Made by a program: the position numbers and the translations under genes
Part shown: piece after piece, positions 21,493 through 30,336 of the stretch
Layout: every line of letters begins with the position of its first letter
Numbering within the stretch: position 1 is the stretch's first letter
Notes under the pieces: generated by a model
Seen by the model: only the letters and a program-made list of their open reading frames with translations
Told to the model about the DNA's origin: nothing
Databases searched by the model: none
Assembly: GCA_017561985.1 (NCBI GenBank)
Contig: JAFZAZ010000023.1
Location: 1 to 30,661 of the forward strand
Source of the DNA: Lachnospiraceae bacterium
GTDB taxonomy: Bacteria > Bacillota_A > Clostridia > Lachnospirales > Lachnospiraceae
Length of the DNA stretch: 30,661 bases
Reading direction: 5' to 3'

Positions 21493-24159
21493 ATGGGGTT
21501 TTACCTGGTATGTAACAAAGTTGCGGCCGACATTTACGTCGGACCGGATGCGTGGCCCGGAGTGCTGCGCGTGGCAGGAGTTCTTGCGGACGATATCGCA
21601 CTTGTGAGCGGCGTCAGACCTCGGATCGTGCGCGACGCGGCGCAGCTTTCGAAGAGATGCATTATCGTCGGAACGGCGGGAAGAACCTGCGGCGATCCTG
21701 AGGGATTGTTCGCGGACTGTGCCGGTGTCGAAGGCAGTAGAGAAGTGTTCACGCTTCGCACAGCGAACAAGCCGCTTCCGAACGTGGAAGAGGCGCTTGT
21801 AATATACGGAAGCGACAAGAGGGGAACCATATACGGAATGTTTGAGGCGAGCCGCCGCATCGGCGTGACGCCGTGGGTGTGGTTTGCGGACGCAGCGCCC
21901 GCAAAATGCGCGGAGCCGGTGCTCCCGGGCGATCTTCCGTTCGTCTCGAAGGAGCCGTCGATCCGGTATCGCGGATTCTTCATCAATGACGAGTGGCCGT
22001 CCTTCGGCAACTGGACGACCAACCTCTTCGGCGGATTTAACGCGAAGATGTACGAGCAGGTGTTTTTGCTGCTGCTTCGTATGAAGGGAAATTACCTGTG
22101 GCCGGCGATGTGGTCAGCCATTTTCCCCAATGACGGTCCGGGGCTTGCGAACGCGGAGCTTGCGGACGAGCTCGGCGTCGTCATGGGCGCGTCCCATCAC
22201 GAGCCGTGCTGCCGCCAGGGCGAGGAGTACAAGTACCTCCGCGGCAAGGATTCCGTGTACGGCGACGCGTGGAATTTCCTCACGAACGAGGAGGGCATCA
22301 CGCGCTTTTGGGCGGATGGACTTGCCAGAAGCGGCCGGTTTGAAAATGTTATCACGGTCGGCATGCGCGGCGAGGCGGATTCGACGATCCTCGGGCATGA
22401 GTCGACGCTCGCCGACAACATCGATCTGCTGCGAAGAGTGCTTCGCACGCAAAATAAACTGATCCGCGAGCATGTGAACGAGGACCTCTCGAAGGTTCCG
22501 CGTATGCTTGCGTTATATAAGGAAGTGGAGCCGTTCTTCTACGGCGACGCAAAGACTCCGGGCCTCATGGGCGAGCCGGAGCTCGAAGGAGTGACGCTCA
22601 TGTTCTGCGAGGACAACTACGGAAACATGCGCACGCTTCCTTCCGAGGCACTGCGTAATCACAACGGCGGCTTCGGGATGTATTACCATTTTGATTATCA
22701 CGGCGGCCCGGTCTCGTACGAGTGGGTCAACTCCACGCAGCTCTCGAAAGTCTGGGAGCAGATGGGGCGCGCTTATGCGGCAGGGATCCGCGACATCTGG
22801 ATCGTCAACGTCGGCGACCTGAAGCCGCAGGAATATCCGCTCACTTACTTCATGGATCTCGCGTACGATTTCGAAAAATACGGCACGAGACCGAACGAGA
22901 CCGTCGAGTACACGCAGCATTTTACGGCGGATGTGTTCGCGGGCGGCTTCGAGGAATGCGACAGGAACGAGGCGTTCCGTCGGATTTCGGAGACGCTTCT
23001 CGGCTATTCGGCGCTGAATGCGCAGCGGCGTCCCGAGACGCTCCATCCCATGACGTATTGTCTCTCGGAGGAGAGCGAGGCGGCGCGCATGCTTGCGGCT
23101 TGCCGGAAGCTTCGCGAGAATTGCGAGTGGCTTGCGTCGCGCGTGCGTCCGGAGCTTGCGGACTGTCTGTTTGAGCTTGTCACGTACCCGGCGACGGCTT
23201 CTGCCAACCTCGTCGAGATGATGATTGCGGCGGCAGCGAACGAAGCGCTGCTTTCCGAGGAGAATCCCCGCGCCGACGTGTATGCGGACCTTGTTGCGGA
23301 CCGCATCCGCGAGGACGAGGAACTTGCGAAGCAGTACCACACGATCGCCGGCGGCAAATGGAACGGCATGATGAGCGGTAAGCACATCGGCTTTAAGCAG
23401 TGGAACGACGAAGGCAGCGGACCGCCCGCGGTTCACCGCCTTGCCGAGGTGAAAAACGGCACTTACCTGCCGGATCAGATTCCGTACCCGCGCGTCGACT
23501 TCCGCGAGGAACACCTTAGCACGGACGGAACGACCAATACGTGGGAAGCCGGAATGTTCGGGCTGGCGGAGAAGAAGCCGGAGCGTCCGGACTGGGCTGC
23601 GGAGCATTTTTCGAAAAATACTTATATTATGAACGATGCGGGCGTGGTTGCCATGGATGCGGCGCAGTATGCGGAGCGCAGGGCGGCCGGTGACGCCTCG
23701 TATGAGATACTCGAGGGCTACGGGCGACACGGTTCGGCAGCGGCGGTGCTTCCGCTCGGGCGGGATTTTGCGCCGGCCGAGGGGCCGCAGATCACGTACC
23801 GCTTCGCGGTGCCGAAGAAGGGGCGCTATTACGTGCGGATGCTGTTTGCGCCGAACAACCCGAAAGAAAACGGCGGAGGAGTCCGTTTCGGATATTCGCT
23901 GGACGGCAGCGAGACGGTCGTGACCGACCTCATCCCGAAGGGCTTCCGGAGCGGTGACTGCTTCAATCCGGCGTGGTGCTTCGGCGTGATGATCAATGCG
24001 CGAATGCACATGTTCTGCAAGACGCTCCCCGCGGGAGTTCACACGCTCACGGTGAGCGCCGTGGATTCGGAGGCGGTGCTCGAGAGGATCGTCATCACCA
24101 AAAAGCGCGAGACCTGGGCCAACAGTTATCTCGGACCGCAGGAAACGTATCACGAGTAA
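21493..24159 (+). CDS. GH115 family alpha-glucuronidase-like protein
   Basis: A protein of 888 residues. GH115 enzymes remove (4-O-methyl-)glucuronic acid from xylan. Family motifs: GFFINDEWPSFGNW (161-174), RMKGNYLWPAMW (196-207), VGMRGEADS (289-297), then the (beta/alpha)8 barrel (about 150-480), a helical domain (about 480-640) and a C-terminal beta-rich domain (about 690-880). There is no signal peptide, so it should act in the cytoplasm on imported oligosaccharides. No xylan transporter, xylosidase or regulator is adjacent; it follows truA closely and may be read through from it. Codons and GC fit the neighbours, so no sign of recent transfer. AGGCGG precedes the ATG. Confidence 0.9.
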   Translation: MGFYLVCNKVAADIYVGPDAWPGVLRVAGVLADDIALVSGVRPRIVRDAAQLSKRCIIVGTAGRTCGDPEGLFADCAGVEGSREVFTLRTANKPLPNVEEALVIYGSDKRGTIYGMFEASRRIGVTPWVWFADAAPAKCAEPVLPGDLPFVSKEPSIRYRGFFINDEWPSFGNWTTNLFGGFNAKMYEQVFLLLLRMKGNYLWPAMWSAIFPNDGPGLANAELADELGVVMGASHHEPCCRQGEEYKYLRGKDSVYGDAWNFLTNEEGITRFWADGLARSGRFENVITVGMRGEADSTILGHESTLADNIDLLRRVLRTQNKLIREHVNEDLSKVPRMLALYKEVEPFFYGDAKTPGLMGEPELEGVTLMFCEDNYGNMRTLPSEALRNHNGGFGMYYHFDYHGGPVSYEWVNSTQLSKVWEQMGRAYAAGIRDIWIVNVGDLKPQEYPLTYFMDLAYDFEKYGTRPNETVEYTQHFTADVFAGGFEECDRNEAFRRISETLLGYSALNAQRRPETLHPMTYCLSEESEAARMLAACRKLRENCEWLASRVRPELADCLFELVTYPATASANLVEMMIAAAANEALLSEENPRADVYADLVADRIREDEELAKQYHTIAGGKWNGMMSGKHIGFKQWNDEGSGPPAVHRLAEVKNGTYLPDQIPYPRVDFREEHLSTDGTTNTWEAGMFGLAEKKPERPDWAAEHFSKNTYIMNDAGVVAMDAAQYAERRAAGDASYEILEGYGRHGSAAAVLPLGRDFAPAEGPQITYRFAVPKKGRYYVRMLFAPNNPKENGGGVRFGYSLDGSETVVTDLIPKGFRSGDCFNPAWCFGVMINARMHMFCKTLPAGVHTLTVSAVDSEAVLERIVITKKRETWANSYLGPQETYHE

Positions 24160-24172
24160 GGCACCCGGATTA

Positions 24173-24218
24173 ATATGAGTAAATAGTCCGGGCAACATGA
24201 TGGGTATATATGAGTAAA
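24173..24218 (+). promoter_or_regulatory. Paired ARG-box-like sites before argF
   Basis: ATATGAGTAAA occurs twice (24173-24183 and 24208-24218), 35 bases apart. The sequence around them is AT-rich and loosely like Firmicute ArgR/AhrC boxes. A weak stem CCCGGA/TCCGGG flanks the first copy. Assignment to arginine control is inference. Confidence 0.35.
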
Positions 24219-24251
24219 ATAACATGATCCAAATACAGGAGGGTGGTTTAC

Positions 24252-25259
24252 ATGAATATTAAGGGACAATCGTTTTTGACGCTGAAGGATTTTACGCCGG
24301 CGCAGATCACGGAGTTTCTGGATCTTGCGGACTGGCTTCGCGACTGTAAGAGAAAGCGCGTGCGCGTGAGCGGCTGCGAGGGCAAGAACATCGCGCTCAT
24401 TTTCGAAAAGACCAGCACGAGAACGCGCTGCTCGTTCGAGGTCGCCGCGTACGATCTCGGCATGGGTGCGACCTACCTCGACCCGAAGGCTTCCCAGATC
24501 GGCAAGAAGGAGAGCATCCAGGACACCGCGCGCGTGCTCGGACGCATGTTTGACGGTATCGAGTACCGCGGCTTCGGCCAGGAGATCGTCGAGGATCTCG
24601 CTCGCTACTCGGGCGTTCCGGTATGGAACGGCCTGACCAACGAGTACCATCCGACGCAGATGCTCGCGGACCTTCTTACCATCCGTGATTACTTCGGACG
24701 CCTTGCGGGCATCCGCCTCACGTACATGGGTGACGCGCGCTACAACACCGGCAACTCGCTGATGATCGCCTGCACGAAGATGGGACTGCATTTTACGTGC
24801 TGCGCGCCGAAGAAGTACTGGCCGAACGATGAGTTGATCGAGATCTGCCGCGGTTATGCCGCAGAGTCGGGCGCGACGCTCACGTTCACCGAGGACGTTG
24901 TCGAGGGAACGACCGGTGCCGACGTCATCTCGACGGACGTCTGGGTCTCCATGGGCGAGCCGGACGAGATCTGGGAGGAGCGCATCAATGACCTTCTTCC
25001 GTACCGCGTGACGATGGACTGCATCGACCGCGCATCGGACGACGTGATCTTCCTCCACTGCCTGCCGAGTTTCCACGACCTCAACACCGAGATCGGCCGC
25101 GCGATCAGTGAGCGTTTCGGCATCAACGAGATGGAAGTCACGGACGAAGTGTTCGAATCGAAGTACAGCAAGGTCTTCGACGAGGCGGAAAATCGCATGC
25201 ACACCATCAAGGCCGTGATGTATGCAACGCTCTCCGACGAGCCGTGGCCGCTTGGGTAA
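24252..25259 (+). CDS. argF: Ornithine carbamoyltransferase
   Basis: A protein of 335 residues, cytosolic, forming citrulline and phosphate from ornithine and carbamoyl phosphate, or the reverse. Carbamoyl-phosphate motif STRTR (55-59), HPTQ (about 134-137), ornithine-loop SMGE (around 235) and the catalytic HCLPSFHD (about 272-279). The family covers both anabolic ArgF and catabolic ArcB and the sequence alone does not separate them; no arcA or arcC is adjacent. ATG 24252 (eight bases after GGAGGG) is preferred over GTG 24243. Single-gene unit. Confidence 0.95.
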   Translation: MNIKGQSFLTLKDFTPAQITEFLDLADWLRDCKRKRVRVSGCEGKNIALIFEKTSTRTRCSFEVAAYDLGMGATYLDPKASQIGKKESIQDTARVLGRMFDGIEYRGFGQEIVEDLARYSGVPVWNGLTNEYHPTQMLADLLTIRDYFGRLAGIRLTYMGDARYNTGNSLMIACTKMGLHFTCCAPKKYWPNDELIEICRGYAAESGATLTFTEDVVEGTTGADVISTDVWVSMGEPDEIWEERINDLLPYRVTMDCIDRASDDVIFLHCLPSFHDLNTEIGRAISERFGINEMEVTDEVFESKYSKVFDEAENRMHTIKAVMYATLSDEPWPLG

Positions 25260-25331
25260 GAGACGGAAGTGTCAAGGGTTGTTGCGGCGGATGAATGGCA
25301 GTGCTGCGGCGCGCCTGCTGCGAGGGCTTCG

Positions 25332-25363
25332 TTGACGCCATACTACACATGTAGAATATATAT
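25332..25363 (+). promoter_or_regulatory. Possible promoter of the DUF6145-type gene and coaX
   Basis: TTGACG (25332-25337), then an AT-rich stretch (AATATATATT, 25355-25364) that offers a -10 at 17-19 bases. The exact box is unclear. Confidence 0.45.
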
Positions 25364-25384
25364 TTTCCGAATAAGGTTAAAACT

Positions 25385-25732
25385 ATGTATCAGGACAGAA
25401 TTGTGTTATGCGGAAGCAACGCATACGAGAAGAAATATTATCTGAATGATGATTTCCGCGGACTTCCGTCGGAAATCCAGAAGGAACTCAAGATCATGTG
25501 CGTCCTCTTCACCGAGAAGATCGGCGGCGTTCTGACGCTCGAGTTTGACGAGGAGGGCAACCTGGAGTTCCACACAAACGCGCGCGAGAACGACGTCGCG
25601 TACGACGACATCGGCAGCGGCCTCGAGGTGAAGCGCATGCGAGACGAAAAGCGCGACCTTCTGGAGGCGCTCGAGATGTATGTGAAAGTGTTTTTCCTGG
25701 GACTGGAGGAGGACGGCAATGGCGAAGAATAA
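25385..25732 (+). CDS. DUF6145-type conserved protein
   Basis: A protein of 115 residues, soluble. It begins [20 protein letters not shown] and includes [20 protein letters not shown] and a helical C-terminus. I associate this with a conserved Clostridia protein of unknown function (DUF6145), from memory. It overlaps the coaX start by 14 bases, so the two are translationally linked. Function is not known. Confidence 0.75.
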   Translation: MYQDRIVLCGSNAYEKKYYLNDDFRGLPSEIQKELKIMCVLFTEKIGGVLTLEFDEEGNLEFHTNARENDVAYDDIGSGLEVKRMRDEKRDLLEALEMYVKVFFLGLEEDGNGEE

Positions 25733-26540
25733 CGAAAAGACCGGCGAGTTTTTGCTGGCGATCGATGTGGGAAACACGAACCTGACGTTCGGAATTTTCC
25801 GCGGAAGCGAGATCATCGGAACGTTCCGAATGACGACGAAACTGCCGCGCACGTCCGACGAATTCGGCATCTGGATCAAGAATCTCCTCGCCGAGCGCAA
25901 CGTCACGCCGGAAATGCTGAAGGGCGTCATCACGGCGTCGGTTGTGCCGGGCATCATGCATTCGCTGAACTCCGGTGTCATCAAATATCTTAACCACACG
26001 CCGCTCGTGGTCGGCGCCGGCATGAAGACCGGCATCCGCCTGAAAATGGCCAACCCGCTCGAGATGGGCGCGGACCGCGTGGTCGACGCAGTCGCCGGAT
26101 ACGAGCTTTTCGGTAAGCCGGAAAATGTGCCGATCATGGTGATCGATTTCGGCACCGCAACGACATACGACCTCGTGCTCACCGACGGAACGCTCCGCTG
26201 CGGCATCACCAGCCCCGGCATCCGCATCTGCGCGAACGCGCTGTGGAACGAGGCGGCCAAACTTCCCGAGATTGGTATCGAGAAGCCTGCAACCATCCTT
26301 GCGACCGACACGGTCACCAGTATGCAGGCAGGTCTGATCTACGGCTGCATCGGCCAGACCGAGTACATGATCCGCAAGGTAAAGGAGGCCGCGGGCCTCG
26401 ATAAGATGAAGGTCATCGCCACCGGCGGCCTCGGCCGCATCATCTCCGGCGAAACCGACATGATCGACGTTTACGATCCCGACCTCACGCTCAAGGGCCT
26501 GCAGCTGATCTATGCGAAGCAGAAGAGCGGGAAGAAGTAA
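25719..26540 (+). CDS. coaX: Type III pantothenate kinase
   Basis: A protein of 273 residues, cytosolic, phosphorylating pantothenate in the first committed step of CoA synthesis. Type III motifs: phosphate loop DVGNTN (16-21), [19 protein letters not shown] (112-130) and DFGTATTYD (143-151). The start ATG has GGAGGAGGA upstream and lies inside the previous gene. A stem-loop and then the dusB-like gene follow. Confidence 0.95.
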   Translation: MAKNNEKTGEFLLAIDVGNTNLTFGIFRGSEIIGTFRMTTKLPRTSDEFGIWIKNLLAERNVTPEMLKGVITASVVPGIMHSLNSGVIKYLNHTPLVVGAGMKTGIRLKMANPLEMGADRVVDAVAGYELFGKPENVPIMVIDFGTATTYDLVLTDGTLRCGITSPGIRICANALWNEAAKLPEIGIEKPATILATDTVTSMQAGLIYGCIGQTEYMIRKVKEAAGLDKMKVIATGGLGRIISGETDMIDVYDPDLTLKGLQLIYAKQKSGKK

Positions 26541-26607
26541 GGGCTGTAGAGGTTGCCGGCAGTGACCTGCTCGTTTACTTGTTAAGTGAAAAGAAAAGAT
26601 GCTTAAA

Positions 26608-26643
26608 CTCACTCCGCTCGACCGAGCGGAGTGAGCTTTCGGA
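26608..26643 (+). terminator. 13-bp hairpin between coaX and the dusB-like gene
   Basis: CTCACTCCGCTCG (26608-26620) and CGAGCGGAGTGAG (26623-26635) are perfect complements with a two-base gap. Only CTTT follows, so it is a poor terminator. It abuts the ribosome site of the next gene (GGAGG, 26641-26645). Confidence 0.5.
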
Positions 26644-26657
26644 GGACAGAGATACCA

Positions 26658-27641
26658 TTGAGTTTTCATATCGGGACAATTGAAGTGAGCACCCCGCTGG
26701 CGCTCGGACCGATGGCAGGCGTTACCGACCTGCCGTTTCGTCTGCTGTGCAAGGAGCAGGGGGCGGGGCTGTTGTATACCGAGATGGTAAGCGCGAAGGG
26801 CGTGATGTACAGAAACCCGAACACGGCGGAATTGATCGCGACGGAGCCGGCGGAGCAGCCGATCGGGCTGCAGCTGTTCGGTGCGGATCCGGCGATCATG
26901 GGGGAGCAGGCGAAAGATCTGGAGGAAAAGCCGTTTGCATTTTTCGATATCAATATGGGGTGTCCGGTGCCGAAGGTCGTGAACAACGGCGAGGGATCGG
27001 CGCTGATGAAAGACCCGAAGCTTGTGTATGACATCGTGAATTCGATGGTGCGGGCACAGAGCAAGCCGGTCACGGTGAAGATCCGCAAGGGCTTCGGCCG
27101 CGTCGAGAGCGCTGTCGAGGTCGCCAAAGCTGCGGAGGACGCGGGCGCGGCGGCGGTTGCGGTGCACGGGCGGTTCCGCGAGGAGTATTATGCGGGGCAC
27201 TCGGACTGGGGATGCATACGCCGCGTGAAGGAGGCCGTGAAGATTCCGGTGATCGGCAGCGGCGATGTGAATTGTGCGGAGGACGCGGAGGCGATGCTTG
27301 CGGAGACCGGCTGCGACGGCGTGATGATCGCGCGGGCGGCGCGGGGCAACCCGTGGATCTTTGCAAAATGCAAATCTCTCCTGCAGGAGGGAAGAAAACT
27401 TGACGGACCGACGCCCGGGGAACTCTGTGCGACGGTGCTCCGGCACGCGCGCATGGCGTGCGACTTCAAGGGCGAATATATAGCGATGAAAGAGATGCGA
27501 AGCCATGTCGCGTGGTATTTTTCGGGGATGCGGGGCTCGGCGGCGCTGCGCCGCGCGGCAAATTCGATCGCGACTTACGCAGGCCTCGAGGAGCTTGTGA
27601 ACGAGTGGCTTGCTGCGGCGGTTCGCGGGCAGGAAGACTGA
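26658..27641 (+). CDS. tRNA dihydrouridine synthase (DusB-like)
   Basis: A protein of 327 residues, an FMN enzyme that reduces uridines in the tRNA D-loop. Catalytic Cys102 in NMGCPVPKV (99-107), the start region ALGPMAGVTDLPFR (15-28), FMN-site VKIRKG, HGR and IGSGDV are as in DusB of the nifR3 group. Start: the in-frame GTG at 26631 lies inside a hairpin; TTG 26658 comes 12 bases after GGAGG, so the TTG is preferred. A single gene between the coaX unit and a zinc-ribbon membrane protein. Confidence 0.9.
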   Translation: MSFHIGTIEVSTPLALGPMAGVTDLPFRLLCKEQGAGLLYTEMVSAKGVMYRNPNTAELIATEPAEQPIGLQLFGADPAIMGEQAKDLEEKPFAFFDINMGCPVPKVVNNGEGSALMKDPKLVYDIVNSMVRAQSKPVTVKIRKGFGRVESAVEVAKAAEDAGAAAVAVHGRFREEYYAGHSDWGCIRRVKEAVKIPVIGSGDVNCAEDAEAMLAETGCDGVMIARAARGNPWIFAKCKSLLQEGRKLDGPTPGELCATVLRHARMACDFKGEYIAMKEMRSHVAWYFSGMRGSAALRRAANSIATYAGLEELVNEWLAAAVRGQED

Positions 27642-27660
27642 TCGCGGTCCCGAATCTGCA

Positions 27661-27728
27661 GCGCATATGCGCATATAGAAAGCGTAAACAGAAGGCGTAT
27701 TCAGAAGGCGTATATAGAAGGTGTACAT
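27661..27728 (+). repeat. Four tandem 13-bp repeats (plus two 8-bp repeats)
   Basis: Four direct copies at 27677, 27690, 27703 and 27716 with consensus AGAAGGCGTATAT (each differs by 1-4 bases), preceded by GCGCATAT twice (27661-27676). They lie in the 110-bp gap before the gene at 27751, the last overlapping its leader. Confidence 0.8.
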
Positions 27729-27750
27729 ACCAATCATCCGGAGGAAAATG

Positions 27751-29010
27751 ATGAGCGGATTGAGGATAAAAGGAAAACTTCTGCGGCGCGTCGTCATGCT
27801 GGCGGCGGGTGTATTTGCCGCGGCTGCGTTTATCGCGCTTGCGTGCGTGATGGCGGGAGGCGGAAAGGCGAAAGCCGCGGACGATCTCGACGAGATTCTT
27901 GAGTACGAGATCACGGTGGACGTCAACGAGGACGGCACGCTCGACATGCATTACCACATCGCGTGGAAGGTGCTGGATTCGACTTCGGAAGGGCCGCTTA
28001 CGTGGGTGAAGATCGGCATCCCGAACGCGCACTGCGCGAACATCCGGAAAATGTCGAGCACGATCCGGAGCATCGCATACTCCGGTGACGGCGGCAGCTA
28101 TGTCAGGATCGATCTCGACCGGAACTACAGGAAGGGCGAGGTCGTTGAGTTTGATTTTGCGCTGAGGCAGGATTACATGTACGAGATGAACCATCTCACG
28201 GAGGGCGAGACCGTGTACGAGTTCACGCCCGGATGGTTCGATGAGATCGAGGTCGACAGCCTGATAATCCGCTGGAATGCCGACCGCGCGACCTCCTGGT
28301 CGCCGGCGTGCAGGCAGTCGGACGGTTATCTCGTGTGGAGGTCGGCGCTCTCGAAGGGCGAAAAAGTCACGATCTCCGTGACGTATCCGAACGACGCGTA
28401 TTCATTTGACGCAAGCAAGACCATCGTAAAATCCGCCGGGGACAACGAGTGGAAATACGTTTTGATCGGCCTTGCGCTTCTCTTTTTGTTCCTCTTCCTG
28501 TTTGTGGTCATCATCGGAACCATTTGCGTCAAGGCGTATCGGAGGAACGCGAATTTTTCGACGACCTCGGAGAAGAAGATCGTACGCACGAAGGTGGAGT
28601 TCTTCTCGTCCTGTCCGGGGTGCGGTGCGCCGCGTCCGGAGGGCAAGGACAACTGCGAATACTGCGGCAGCAGTTTTATAAAGAACGAAGAGCGGATCGA
28701 GGAGAAGGACATCCCTGAGGAGGAGCGGGAAGTGCGCTCGAAGACGACGGACGGTCTGTACCGGTATTCCTCGTCGCCGGATACGTACATCCGAGTGCAT
28801 GTCATTCACACGCCGCGCCCGCGGCCGGTCTCGAGTTTCTCGCGCTCAAGCGGTTCGCACCGCTCGGGCGGCGGCTGCGCACACAGTTCCTGCGCATGCG
28901 CCTGTGCGTGTGCCTGCGCCTGCGCCGGCGGCGGAAGAGCGGGCTGCAGCACGAAGGACTTCTACCGCACCGGCCTCAAGCTTCGCGACATCGGAAAAAA
29001 ATGCCTGTGA
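27751..29010 (+). CDS. DUF2207-like membrane protein with zinc ribbon and Cys-Ala tail
   Basis: A protein of 419 residues. An N-terminal signal (about 11-43, ending AKA-AD), an extracytoplasmic beta-domain (about 45-225) that resembles DUF2207/TPM-type domains (YEITVDVNEDGTLDMHYHI), a membrane segment (about 236-261), then a cytoplasmic zinc ribbon (Cys288/291/302/305). The end is a Ser/Arg/Gly-rich linker, a Cys-Ala alternation (CA)6 at 381-392 and GGGRAGCSTKDFY (393-405). ATG 27751 with GGAGG (27740-27744) six bases before; ATG 27748 is also possible. Function unknown. The cysteines might bind metal or be modified (inference). Confidence 0.82.
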   Translation: MSGLRIKGKLLRRVVMLAAGVFAAAAFIALACVMAGGGKAKAADDLDEILEYEITVDVNEDGTLDMHYHIAWKVLDSTSEGPLTWVKIGIPNAHCANIRKMSSTIRSIAYSGDGGSYVRIDLDRNYRKGEVVEFDFALRQDYMYEMNHLTEGETVYEFTPGWFDEIEVDSLIIRWNADRATSWSPACRQSDGYLVWRSALSKGEKVTISVTYPNDAYSFDASKTIVKSAGDNEWKYVLIGLALLFLFLFLFVVIIGTICVKAYRRNANFSTTSEKKIVRTKVEFFSSCPGCGAPRPEGKDNCEYCGSSFIKNEERIEEKDIPEEEREVRSKTTDGLYRYSSSPDTYIRVHVIHTPRPRPVSSFSRSSGSHRSGGGCAHSSCACACACACACAGGGRAGCSTKDFYRTGLKLRDIGKKCL

Positions 29011-29038
29011 TCCCGCGAAAAACAGGGAAAATTTATTC

Positions 29039-29067
29039 TTGACATTCGGAACGTGTTTTTATATAAT
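29039..29067 (+). promoter_or_regulatory. Consensus promoter of the str operon
   Basis: TTGACA (29039-29044), 17 bases, TATAAT (29062-29067); predicted start near 29073-29075. Both boxes are perfect. Confidence 0.95.
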
Positions 29068-29069
29068 CT

Positions 29070-29122
29070 AACTTGCGCTTTTGGGCACATTTCTTTGTGT
29101 GCCCGAAATTCGCAAGTTTTTT
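29070..29122 (+). terminator. Terminator-like hairpin overlapping the rpsL start site
   Basis: Outer stem AACTTGCG (29070-29077) with CGCAAGTT (29111-29118), inner stem GGGCACA (29083-29089) with TGTGCCC (29098-29104), then TTTTTT. RNA coming from upstream would form the whole terminator; RNA begun at the rpsL promoter would lack part of the outer arm. Confidence 0.75.
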
Positions 29123-29197
29123 CTTGCAGACATTTCTGCAGCATGCAACCACAGGTTCTAATAGGAACACATGCAAATCTGAACAGGAGGTAATAGG

Positions 29198-29620
29198 ATG
29201 CCTACATTTAACCAGTTAGTACGCAAGGGTCGTGAAGTAACTGCAAGCAAGTCTACGGCTCCGGCTCTTCAGAAAGGCTTCAACGCTCTGAAGAAGAAGT
29301 CGACGAACGTATCTGCCCCTCAGAAGAGAGGCGTTTGTACCGCAGTACGTACCACCACGCCGAAGAAGCCTAACTCTGCTCTTCGTAAGATCGCCAGAGT
29401 TCGTCTCAGCAACGGCATGGAGGTTACGAGTTACATCCCGGGCGAAGGCCACAACCTGCAGGAGCACAGCGTCGTGCTGATCCGCGGCGGTCGTGTTAAG
29501 GACCTTCCCGGTACTCGTTATCACATCATCCGTGGTACTTTGGATACTGCCGGTGTTGCTAAGAGACGCCAGGCTCGTTCCAAGTACGGCGCAAAACGTC
29601 CGAAGGACGCTAAGAAGTAA
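29198..29620 (+). CDS. rpsL: 30S ribosomal protein S12
   Basis: A protein of 140 residues and a core part of the decoding centre. Hallmarks: [11 protein letters not shown] at the N-terminus, [13 protein letters not shown] (the streptomycin-site loop, with the usual Lys residues) and the [12 protein letters not shown] loop (whose Asp is methylthiolated in some bacteria). AGGAGG (29185-29190) is seven bases before ATG. First gene of the str operon; a 207-bp gap separates it from rpsG. Confidence 0.98.
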   Translation: MPTFNQLVRKGREVTASKSTAPALQKGFNALKKKSTNVSAPQKRGVCTAVRTTTPKKPNSALRKIARVRLSNGMEVTSYIPGEGHNLQEHSVVLIRGGRVKDLPGTRYHIIRGTLDTAGVAKRRQARSKYGAKRPKDAKK

Positions 29621-29827
29621 TTTTTCGTAGTTTAAACACAGGAATTTTTCATTACTAACAATGCAGGGCTGAATTTTCCGGGCGGGAGACCGCCGCTGTC
29701 GCAGAGTTTTGTGGTTGCAGATGCGAATGGAAATATAAGACCGAGTGCATGAACACAGTAATGTGAGTACCGCAGAATTAATCAAACCGGGATTCATTTT
29801 CCGGGAATAATTAAGGAGGGAAGTAAC
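29621..29827 (+). promoter_or_regulatory. Long rpsL-rpsG intercistronic region
   Basis: 207 bases without a gene. It includes GC-rich complementary stretches (GGGCGGGAGACCGCCG, about 29680-29696), a CATTTTCC motif near 29796 and the rpsG site AAGGAGGG. The S7-binding control element of E. coli lies in this gap, and a similar role is possible. No promoter was seen. Confidence 0.4.
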
Positions 29828-30298
29828 GTGCCACGTAAAGGACATATTCAGAAAAGAGACGTTCTGGCGGATCCGATCTACAACAGCAAGATCGTAACCA
29901 AGCTGATCAACAACGTGATGCTTGACGGTAAGAAGGGAACCGCACAGAAGATCGTTTACGGTGCATTTGACCAGGTTGCAGCCAAGAGCGGCAAGGAAGC
30001 CATGGAAGTTTTCGAATCGGCCATGAACAACCTTATGCCTATGCTCGAGGTTAAGGCTCGCCGTATCGGTGGTGCTACCTATCAGGTGCCTGTAGATGTA
30101 AGACCGGAGAGACGTCAGGCTCTGGCTCTTCGCTGGCTCACCATGTTCTCTCGCAAGAGAAGCGAGAAGACGATGGTAGATCGTCTGGCAAATGAGATTC
30201 TTGACGCGTCCAACAATACCGGTAACGCAGTCAAGAGAAAAGAAGATATGCACAAGATGGCAGAAGCGAACAAGGCATTTTCTCACTATCGTTGGTAA
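29828..30298 (+). CDS. rpsG: 30S ribosomal protein S7
   Basis: A protein of 156 residues, the standard length, that nucleates the head of the 30S subunit. Starts with GTG 29828, eight bases after TAAGGAGGG. Hallmarks: [40 protein letters not shown] and [10 protein letters not shown]. Codon choice shows high expression. The fusA gene follows after 38 bases. Confidence 0.98.
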   Translation: MPRKGHIQKRDVLADPIYNSKIVTKLINNVMLDGKKGTAQKIVYGAFDQVAAKSGKEAMEVFESAMNNLMPMLEVKARRIGGATYQVPVDVRPERRQALALRWLTMFSRKRSEKTMVDRLANEILDASNNTGNAVKRKEDMHKMAEANKAFSHYRW

Positions 30299-30336
30299 TG
30301 TCTGTCGCCGTCTGAAAGATTTAGGAGGAAAAATCT

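Noticed and set aside
22513..24225. A 570-codon minus-strand frame under the GH115 gene
   Set aside because: Shadow of GC-rich GH115 codons; no start signal.
25509..27947. An 812-codon minus-strand frame across coaX and the dusB-like gene
   Set aside because: Antisense to three well-supported genes; Arg/His-rich product typical of a shadow frame.
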